From assembly GCA_900548635.1 (NCBI GenBank), contig URLP01000108.1, positions 1 through 5,974 on the forward strand: DNA of 5,974 bases, given 5' to 3'. This document shows, piece after piece, positions 1 to 4,359 of the stretch (within the stretch, counting starts at the first letter, position 1; every line of letters starts with the position of its first letter). The DNA is from an uncultured Megasphaera sp. GTDB lineage: Bacteria > Bacillota > Negativicutes > Veillonellales > Megasphaeraceae. A program made the position numbers and the translations under genes. The notes below the pieces were generated by a model. That model was not told where the DNA came from. It ran no database searches and saw nothing but the letters and a program-made list of their open reading frames with translations.

Positions 1-74
1 TTTCGTTCGTCGTTGGCGCCGCAGCTGCCCTTGTCAATCCTTATGAAATAGGCTATGATGGGAAAAAAGTGTAA
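1..74 (+). CDS. 3' end of an unidentified upstream gene (partial)
   Basis: The frame whose first full codon is at base 3 is open from the left edge to a TAA at 72-74. It gives 23 residues ending in NPYEIGYDGKKV, preceded by a hydrophobic, alanine-rich stretch (FVVGAAAALV) that could be the end of a membrane segment. Codons are mixed but plausible for this genome. The stop overlaps the ribosome binding site of the next gene and lies 14 bases before its ATG, the spacing expected inside an operon. The other two forward frames stop at about 43-51. I do not recognise the family, and 23 codons are too few to exclude a chance open frame. Confidence 0.5.
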   Translation, partial: SFVVGAAAALVNPYEIGYDGKKV

Positions 75-88
75 AGGAACGATGTGTA

Positions 89-727
89 ATGGAATCTCTG
101 ATCCGCTCGGTCTATGGCCGGGCTGAAGCTGAATATGTGATCAAGAAATCCCGCTTCATCGCCTCGGTCTGCGAAGTGACGACGGAGAAGGAAGCGGCGG
201 CGTTTATCGAGGAAGTGAAGAAGAAGTACTGGGATGCGCGGCACAACTGCTCGGCCTATCAGGTCGGACCAAACGGCCAGCTGCAGCGCTCCAGCGATGA
301 CGGTGAACCGTCGGGGACGGCAGGCCGGCCGATCCTTGAAGTCCTGAAGAAGCGCGGCGTGACCAATACGGCCATCGTCGTGACGCGTTATTTCGGCGGC
401 ATCAAGCTCGGTGCCAGCGGCCTCATCCGGGCCTACAGCCATACGGCCAGCCTTGGTCTGGACGCGGCGAAGATCGCCGTCTATACGCCTTTTACGGTCC
501 TCACGGCGACGGTCCCCTACCCCCTGGTCAGCACGCTGGAACGGGCCGTGCCGGAAAACGGCGGCCAGATTGCCAAGCGTGACTTCGCGGCCGACGTGAC
601 CTTCACCATTGAAGTCCCGAAAACGGAAGCCGACGCCTTCACCGCCCGCCTCACGGACATCACAAGCGGCCAGGCAAAGTGCAAAAAAACGGACTCCGTG
701 ACGAAGCCCGTTTTTGGGGAGACGTAA
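89..727 (+). CDS. yigZ: YigZ / IMPACT (UPF0029) family protein
   Basis: Complete 212-residue protein, a usual length for bacterial YigZ (YvyE in Bacillus). Family hallmarks are visible in order: KKSRFIA near residues 19-25, RHNCSAY at 51-57, SDDGEPSGTAGRP at 69-81, VVTRYFGGIKLG at 97-108 and GLIRAY at 111-116. These form the N-terminal IMPACT domain. A smaller C-terminal domain (about 135-205) matches the DUF1949 position, whose fold resembles an elongation factor G domain. The protein has no signal peptide or membrane segment and should be cytoplasmic. Eukaryotic IMPACT modulates the Gcn2 stress kinase; the bacterial role is not settled, so no function is assigned here. The ATG is preceded by AAAGGA at 73-78 with a 10-base spacer. 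No promoter is visible, and transcription probably comes from the upstream gene. The end of the coding sequence contains the likely terminator of the opposing operon. Confidence 0.95.
   Translation: MESLIRSVYGRAEAEYVIKKSRFIASVCEVTTEKEAAAFIEEVKKKYWDARHNCSAYQVGPNGQLQRSSDDGEPSGTAGRPILEVLKKRGVTNTAIVVTRYFGGIKLGASGLIRAYSHTASLGLDAAKIAVYTPFTVLTATVPYPLVSTLERAVPENGGQIAKRDFAADVTFTIEVPKTEADAFTARLTDITSGQAKCKKTDSVTKPVFGET
683..715 (-). terminator. Rho-independent terminator of the dehydrogenase operon, inside yigZ
   Basis: Read on the minus strand, bases 710-690 form a 9-pair stem, CGGGCTTCG / CGGAGTCCG, closed by a TCA loop. Seven pairs are Watson-Crick and two are G-U. Seven T residues follow (the A-run at 683-689), the classic intrinsic terminator pattern, about 45 bases past the dehydrogenase stop. 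On the plus strand the same two wobble positions become A-C mismatches and only five T residues follow, so termination should be stronger for minus-strand transcripts. The element lies wholly inside the last codons of yigZ. Pairing was checked by eye, with no folding energy computed. Confidence 0.75.
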
Positions 728-755
728 TCTTTGATGGTAATCTGCATGTGATTGA

Positions 756-1712
756 TTATGCTTTGTAGCCTGTCATCAGGTCGACGATGTTTTCCAGGCA
801 TTCGCCTTTCAGATAGCGTGCCAGGTTGTCGGCGGCGATGCGGACAATGTAGTCGTGCGTCGCCTGCAGGTGGTAGCCGCCGGAGATGTGGGGCGTGATG
901 TAGATGCCCGGCGTCTGCCAGAGCGGATCGTCTGCCGGCAGGGGTTCGGGATCCGTCACGTCCAGGGCCGCGCCGGCAAGGTGGCCCGACGTGACGGCAG
1001 CGCGCAGGTCGTCCTGGACGACGTTGCTGCCGCGGCCGACATTGATGAAATAGGCGCCCTGCTTCATGGCGGCGAAGCGTTCCTTATTATAAAGGTGCTG
1101 CGTTTCCGGCGTATCGGGCAGACACGAGGCGACGATGTCGGCCTGAGCCAGGTAGTCGTCGAAGTGTTCCATATCCCCCATTTCGTCGGCTTCCGGCGGC
1201 ACGGCACCGTGACGGCGGCGCAGGCCAATGACGTGGGCACCCATGGCTTTCGCGCGGCGGCCGAAGTTTTTGCCGATGTTGCCGAAACCGACGACCACGA
1301 CCGTGGCACCGTAGAGGGAGGTCACAGGGCCTTCATCGTGCCAACAACATTGCTTCTGATTCTCATAATAGAGGTACAATTTTTTCATCATCGCCAAGGT
1401 CTGGGCCAGCATGTGTTCTGACAGGGCCAGGCCGTAGGCGCCGGTGGCATTGGTCAGGGTGATGCCCGCCGGCAGGACACCGGGCGCGCAGTATTCATTG
1501 GCACCGGCACTGTTCAGCTGCAGCCACTGCAGATTCTGTGCTTTTTGAATCAGCGCGGGGTCGATGTTGCCGATGATGACTTCCGCTTCCTCAAGATCCG
1601 TACCGGCATTGGAACCATCGCCGGCGCAGTAGACGATATCGTTCGTCCCGGCCGCTTGTTCCAGCCATTGTTTATGTTTTGTAGAGACATCCATGACGAC
1701 TAAAATTTTCAC
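756..1712 (-). CDS. D-isomer specific 2-hydroxyacid dehydrogenase family protein
   Basis: 318-residue cytoplasmic oxidoreductase, a usual length for the D-2-hydroxyacid dehydrogenase family, which interconverts 2-keto acids and 2-hydroxy acids using NAD(P)H. The split substrate domain covers about residues 1-95 and 283-318, with the nucleotide-binding Rossmann domain between. Visible motifs are GFGNIG at 142-147, INVGRG with the substrate-binding Arg227, DPEP with Glu256, and TPHISGG with the catalytic His275. The end of the second Rossmann strand reads IGLRRRH (about 162-168) in place of the usual acidic residue, which suggests NADP(H) preference. Exact substrate is unknown; glyoxylate/hydroxypyruvate reductase or a 2-keto acid reductase are possible. 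GTG at 1712 is chosen because AGGGAG (1721-1726) lies 8 bases before it. A GTG three codons upstream (1719-1721) would overlap the previous stop but abuts that site. It is second in an operon behind the 54-residue gene, 5 bases away. Confidence 0.93.
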   Translation of the reverse strand: MKILVVMDVSTKHKQWLEQAAGTNDIVYCAGDGSNAGTDLEEAEVIIGNIDPALIQKAQNLQWLQLNSAGANEYCAPGVLPAGITLTNATGAYGLALSEHMLAQTLAMMKKLYLYYENQKQCCWHDEGPVTSLYGATVVVVGFGNIGKNFGRRAKAMGAHVIGLRRRHGAVPPEADEMGDMEHFDDYLAQADIVASCLPDTPETQHLYNKERFAAMKQGAYFINVGRGSNVVQDDLRAAVTSGHLAGAALDVTDPEPLPADDPLWQTPGIYITPHISGGYHLQATHDYIVRIAADNLARYLKGECLENIVDLMTGYKA

Positions 1713-1717
1713 TCGGA

Positions 1718-1882
1718 TCACTCCCTATTGCTTTTTTCCTGGGCGGCAATTTGCTTCACCGTTTCTAACGGGCACTGGGCAACGTGAGCAATGAATTCAT
1801 ACGTCACATCTTCCTGCAAAAGGTCCTCAATGATCTTTTGCACACTGCTCCGTTTTCCGTCCGCATTGACGAATTGACCCAT
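1718..1882 (-). CDS. Small hypothetical protein, possible helix-turn-helix
   Basis: 54-residue protein of unrecognised family. The ATG at 1882 is preferred over one seven codons upstream (1903) because a perfect AGGAGG (1891-1896) lies 8 bases before it; the upstream ATG would place that site inside the gene. Residues about 14-26 (VQKIIEDLLQEDV) look helical. The stretch TYEFIAHVAQCPLETVKQIA (about 28-47) has the spacing of a helix-turn-helix: helix, tight turn at Cys-Pro, second helix. Similar short segments also occur at the C-terminus of PD-(D/E)XK nuclease/transposase-like proteins, so a regulator or a remnant is equally possible. The stop is 5 bases before the dehydrogenase GTG, so the two genes are almost certainly co-transcribed and perhaps translationally coupled. 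The strong binding site and operon spacing support a real gene; function is unknown. Confidence 0.7.
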   Translation of the reverse strand: MGQFVNADGKRSSVQKIIEDLLQEDVTYEFIAHVAQCPLETVKQIAAQEKSNRE

Positions 1883-1890
1883 ATTTTCTG

Positions 1891-1896
1891 CCTCCT
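1891..1896 (-). promoter_or_regulatory. Ribosome binding site of the 54-residue gene
   Basis: AGGAGG on the minus strand, 8 bases before the ATG at 1882. It is the full consensus and decides the start in favour of 1882 over the in-frame ATG at 1903. Confidence 0.85.
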
Positions 1897-1901
1897 CTGT
1901 C

Positions 1902-1955
1902 ATTATAACACAATACAGGGGTCGAATATACTGTAGTAATATTATAACTTCTCAA
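1902..1955 (-). promoter_or_regulatory. Candidate promoter region of the small gene-dehydrogenase operon
   Basis: Two perfect TATAAT hexamers lie on the minus strand. The one at 1902-1907 carries an extended -10 (TGT just before it), but would start RNA near 1895, leaving almost no leader. The one at 1941-1946 would give a leader of about 50 bases, but has no recognisable -35 at 16-18 bases. A third option is TTGAGA (1950-1955) with TATATT (1925-1930), whose 19-base spacing is long. A promoter is expected here because a terminator separates this operon from htpG; which element is used cannot be decided by eye. Confidence 0.45.
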
Positions 1956-2021
1956 TAACGGCAGGGATAGACAAAAAAGGAAACTGTGACAGAACTGTGC
2001 GGGAGAAGTGATAGTTGTTCA

Positions 2022-2037
2022 TTTGTAGTTTGTAGTT
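2022..2037 (-). repeat. Heptanucleotide repeat tract A
   Basis: Two exact tandem copies of TTTGTAG plus two bases on the plus strand, which read ACTACAA twice on the minus strand. It lies just beyond the htpG terminator. The same heptamer, with variants, recurs at 2144-2167 and 4312-4338. Confidence 0.6.
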
Positions 2038-2042
2038 AATAC

Positions 2043-2090
2043 AAAAAGGGGCTGGCACATGATGGTCGAAACCGTCACGTGTCAGCCCCT
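2043..2090 (-). terminator. Rho-independent terminator of htpG
   Basis: Bases 2047-2066 and 2071-2090 are near-perfect inverted repeats of 20 bases each. Read on the minus strand, the stem starts AGGGGCTG, has one G-U pair and two A-C mismatches, and closes with a TTCG loop, a known stable tetraloop sequence. Five T residues (A-run at 2043-2047) follow. The hairpin lies about 75 bases past the htpG stop and should insulate the downstream operon. There is no T-run on the plus side and no plus-strand gene ends here, so it is assigned to htpG. Confidence 0.85.
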
Positions 2091-2143
2091 CTGCATTGGA
2101 GGAATGGGGCCACCGCCCGCAAAGCAGCAAGCCCCGTACATCC

Positions 2144-2167
2144 ACATCAAACTTCAAACATCAAACT
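2144..2167 (+). repeat. Heptanucleotide repeat tract B
   Basis: Period-7 tract on the plus strand: CATCAAA (2145-2151), CTTCAAA (2152-2158), CATCAAA (2159-2165), then CT. In the register of tract A the units read ACTTCAA and ACATCAA. ACATCAAACT occurs twice, 14 bases apart. The tract runs up to and touches the stop codon of htpG. Confidence 0.6.
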
Positions 2168-4116
2168 CACTTCGCCATCAGGCTGGCGACTTTGTTGGCA
2201 AAGGCGACGGGGTCGTCGGGCATGATGCCTTCGAGGAGCAGGGCTTGGTCGTAGAGGAGGTTGCAGTAGTCCTTGAAATCCTGGGAATCCTTGCCTTCTT
2301 CGTGGACCGCCGTCAGCTTCTTGAAGAGTTCATGCTGCGGGTTGACTTCCAAAATACGGCGTGCCTTGAGCATCGGGTTGTTGGCCGCAGCAAAGGCCTG
2401 TTCCATCGAGAGCGACGGACCGGCCGCGTCGGCGACGAGGCAGACGGCACCGCTCTTGAGGCGGTTCGAGAGGCGGACGTCGGCGACTTTTTCGCCTAAG
2501 AAGTCTTTCATATCCTTGAGGAGGCCTTCGTTGTCCTTGGCCAGTTCTTCGTTCTTCTTCTTTTCTTCCTTGAAGGCGTCGTCTTCGAGGTCCAGGTCGC
2601 CGCGGCTGATAGAATGGAAACGGTGGCCTTCGTATTCGCCGATGGCTTCGACGGCGAATTCATCGACCGGGTCCGTCATGTAGAGGACTTCGATGCCGCG
2701 GTCGCGGAGCATTTCCATCTGCGGCTGGCCTTCGATAGCGTCCTTATCCTTGCCCGTTGCGTAGTAGATCTTCTGCTGACCTTCCTTCATGCGGTCGACG
2801 TATTCTTTGATCGTGCAGAGCTTGCCGTCCTTGGAGGACATGAAGAGGAGCAGGTCTTTCAGTTTTTCGACGTTGTTTTCGCCGGTCATCATGCCGCTGT
2901 AGACGCCGATTTTCAGGGATTTGCCGTATTCGGCCCAGAATTTTTCATATTTTTCACGGTCTTTTTCCAGGTTCCGCTTCAAGGTCTTGAGGATCGTCTT
3001 TTCCAGGTTGCGGCCGATGAGGCTCAGTTCACGGCTCTTCTGCAAAAGTTCACGGGAAATGTTCAACGACAGGTCCGGCGAATCGACGAGACCTTTGACG
3101 AAGCGCAGGTAATCCGGCAGGAGGTCCTTGCATTTGTCCATGATGAAGACGTGACGCGAATAGAGCTGGATGCCCGGTTCATAGTCGGCATAGTAGAGGT
3201 TGAACGGGGCCTTGCCCGGGATGAAGAGGAGGGCCGTGTAGTCGACGGCGCCTTCGACGCGGTTGTGGAAGATTTCCATCGGTTCTTCCCATTCGTAGAA
3301 CTGGTGCTGGAAGAATTCCTTGTATTCTTCGGGCTTGATGTCCGATTTATTGCGCGTCCACAAAGGCTGCATGGAGTTCAGCGTGCGCGTTTCCGTATGT
3401 TCTTCTTCCGGTGCGTCTTCAATGACCTTGCCGTCCTTGTCCTTCGGTTTTTCCTTGGTCGTGAAGTCCATCGTAATCGGGTAGCGGATGTAGTCGGAAT
3501 ACTTCTTGACCAGGCTCTGGAGGGTCATCTTGTCCGTGTAGTTTTCATCGCTGTCGTCACCGTAGAAAGCCTTGCCCAGGCTGAGGATGATGCTCGTGCC
3601 GTGCTTCGGTTTCTGGCATTCTTCCAAAGTGTATTCGCCGTCGCCCGTCGATTCCCATTTATAGGCCTGGCTTTCACCGGCTTTGCGCGTCACGACCGTG
3701 ACTTTATCGGCGACCATGAAGGCCGAATAGAAACCGACGCCGAACTGGCCGATGAGGTCTTTATCCGTGCTGTCAGCGTCCTTCGTTTCCTTCAGCTTTT
3801 CCAAAAAGGCCTTCGTGCCGGACTGGGCGATGGTGCCGAGGTTGTTCATCAAATCGTCCTTATCCATGCCCAGGCCGTTATCGGAGATGGTCAGCGTGTG
3901 GGCGTCGGCATCCGGCGTGAGGTGGATTTCGAACTTCGTATCCCCTTCGAGGAGGTCGCCGTTGGTCAGGGACTGATAGTGGAGCTTGTCGATGGCATCG
4001 GAGGCGTTGGAAATCAGTTCGCGCAGGAAAATTTCATGGTTCGTATAAATGGAATGGACCATCAGGTCCAGTAATTGTTTCGTTTCAGCTTGAAATTCAT
4101 GGGTTTCTTTGGACAT
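2167..4116 (-). CDS. htpG: Chaperone protein HtpG (bacterial Hsp90)
   Basis: 649-residue cytoplasmic ATP-dependent chaperone that acts as a homodimer on partly folded clients, usually with DnaK. The N-terminal GHKL ATPase domain (about 1-215) shows ELISNASDAIDK with Glu33 and Asn37, DNGLGM with Asp79, GQFGVGFYSAF at 123-133 as the lid glycine motif, and GTSI at 173-176. A short charged linker rich in Lys and Glu (about 220-245) leads to the middle domain (about 246-475), where NISRELLQ carries the ATP-contacting Arg355. The C-terminal dimerisation domain ends near LEGIMPDDPVAFANKVASLMAK and lacks a eukaryotic MEEVD tail, as expected. It is slightly longer than the E. coli protein. The start at 4116 is chosen because AAGGAG (4127-4132) precedes it; an in-frame ATG 18 codons upstream has no such site and overlaps the promoter. 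It is transcribed alone, with its own promoter and terminator. All key residues are present. Confidence 0.98.
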   Translation of the reverse strand: MSKETHEFQAETKQLLDLMVHSIYTNHEIFLRELISNASDAIDKLHYQSLTNGDLLEGDTKFEIHLTPDADAHTLTISDNGLGMDKDDLMNNLGTIAQSGTKAFLEKLKETKDADSTDKDLIGQFGVGFYSAFMVADKVTVVTRKAGESQAYKWESTGDGEYTLEECQKPKHGTSIILSLGKAFYGDDSDENYTDKMTLQSLVKKYSDYIRYPITMDFTTKEKPKDKDGKVIEDAPEEEHTETRTLNSMQPLWTRNKSDIKPEEYKEFFQHQFYEWEEPMEIFHNRVEGAVDYTALLFIPGKAPFNLYYADYEPGIQLYSRHVFIMDKCKDLLPDYLRFVKGLVDSPDLSLNISRELLQKSRELSLIGRNLEKTILKTLKRNLEKDREKYEKFWAEYGKSLKIGVYSGMMTGENNVEKLKDLLLFMSSKDGKLCTIKEYVDRMKEGQQKIYYATGKDKDAIEGQPQMEMLRDRGIEVLYMTDPVDEFAVEAIGEYEGHRFHSISRGDLDLEDDAFKEEKKKNEELAKDNEGLLKDMKDFLGEKVADVRLSNRLKSGAVCLVADAAGPSLSMEQAFAAANNPMLKARRILEVNPQHELFKKLTAVHEEGKDSQDFKDYCNLLYDQALLLEGIMPDDPVAFANKVASLMAK

Positions 4117-4126
4117 ACTGAAAACA

Positions 4127-4132
4127 CTCCTT
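4127..4132 (-). promoter_or_regulatory. Ribosome binding site of htpG
   Basis: AAGGAG on the minus strand, 10 bases before the ATG at 4116. It fixes the start and excludes the longer reading from 4170. It is embedded in GAAAAGG (4129-4135), a heptamer discussed in the findings. Confidence 0.85.
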
Positions 4133-4139
4133 TTCGTTC

Positions 4140-4165
4140 GTATGATGCTTACCCCTTTATCATAC
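4140..4165. promoter_or_regulatory. Inverted repeat over the htpG start region, possible operator
   Basis: GTATGAT (4140-4146) and ATCATAC (4159-4165) are perfect 7-base inverted repeats separated by 12 bases. The right arm contains the -10 hexamer of htpG and the left arm lies in the early leader. Because the predicted RNA start (about 4152) falls between the arms, the repeat cannot fold in the RNA and would have to act on DNA, as a repressor site would. No known regulator is identified. Confidence 0.45.
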
Positions 4166-4203
4166 AGCAAAAAGTCAAATAGTCAAGTGTTTTTTAATTT
4201 TTT
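4159..4203 (-). promoter_or_regulatory. Promoter of htpG with UP-like A-tract
   Basis: On the minus strand TTGACT (4181-4186) is the -35 and TATGAT (4159-4164) the -10, each one mismatch from consensus, separated by 16 bases. Directly upstream lies a 14-base all-A/T run (4190-4203), two A6 tracts around TT, in the position of an UP element. Predicted start is near 4152, giving a leader of about 36 bases. There is no CIRCE element. GTCAA repeats overlap the -35. Confidence 0.75.
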
Positions 4204-4214
4204 GACCTTTGCGA

Positions 4215-4229
4215 TGTATCCAGTATACA
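4215..4229. promoter_or_regulatory. Palindrome just upstream of the pckA -35, possible operator
   Basis: TGTAT (4215-4219) and ATACA (4225-4229) are inverted around five bases. The site ends two bases before the predicted -35 of pckA and lies between the two divergent promoters. The sequence context is AT-rich, so chance is possible. Confidence 0.3.
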
Positions 4230-4231
4230 AG

Positions 4232-4261
4232 TTGAAATAGCATACCATATTGAGATATACT
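4232..4261 (+). promoter_or_regulatory. Candidate promoter of pckA
   Basis: TTGAAA (4232-4237) and TATACT (4256-4261) are separated by 18 bases and match the sigma-A consensus at four to five of six positions each. The predicted start near 4268 would leave a leader of about 90 bases before the ATG. It is the best pair seen in the gap. Confidence 0.55.
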
Positions 4262-4311
4262 ATAAAGTGTAGATTAAAATGCTTTTTAGTCATGAATAAT
4301 GGTAGGCTTTC

Positions 4312-4338
4312 ACTACAAACTGTAAACTAAAAACTTTC
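4312..4338 (+). repeat. Heptanucleotide repeat tract C
   Basis: Period-7 units on the plus strand: ACTACAA (4312-4318), ACTGTAA (4319-4325), ACTAAAA (4326-4332), then ACTTTCC. The first unit equals that of tract A. The tract lies in the predicted pckA leader, directly before its ribosome binding site. Confidence 0.5.
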
Positions 4339-4344
4339 CCATAA

Positions 4345-4350
4345 AAGGAG
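4345..4350 (+). promoter_or_regulatory. Ribosome binding site of pckA
   Basis: AAGGAG with a 9-base spacer to the ATG at 4360. Confidence 0.85.
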
Positions 4351-4359
4351 CTGATCCTT

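Noticed and set aside
53..442. 129-codon minus-strand frame opposite yigZ
   Set aside because: Antisense shadow of a well-supported YigZ gene.
855..1421. 188-codon plus-strand frame opposite the dehydrogenase
   Set aside because: Shadow of the dehydrogenase coding sequence, which has a complete catalytic set on the other strand.
2106..2135. GC-rich hairpin between the htpG stop and its terminator
   Set aside because: Only five outer GC pairs (GGGGC / GCCCC) with a large irregular interior and no T-run; not enough to call a terminator or RNA gene.
1942..2157. 71-codon minus-strand open frame in the htpG-small gene gap
   Set aside because: It runs through the htpG terminator hairpin and the heptamer repeats, lacks a ribosome binding site and has no coding-like composition.
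2614..4074. 486-codon open frame on the plus strand opposite htpG
   Set aside because: It mirrors the htpG codons; strong G/C third-position bias removes stops in this antisense frame. The predicted protein is repetitive in Val, Phe, Asp and Arg with no family motif, and no ribosome binding site decides its start.
4117..4170. N-terminal extension of HtpG by 18 residues
   Set aside because: The start at 4170 has no ribosome binding site and lies upstream of the predicted RNA start; MSKETHEFQAET at 4116 matches the usual HtpG beginning.
4117..4359. CIRCE (HrcA) element upstream of htpG
   Set aside because: No TTAGCACTC / GAGTGCTAA inverted repeat is present in the gap.
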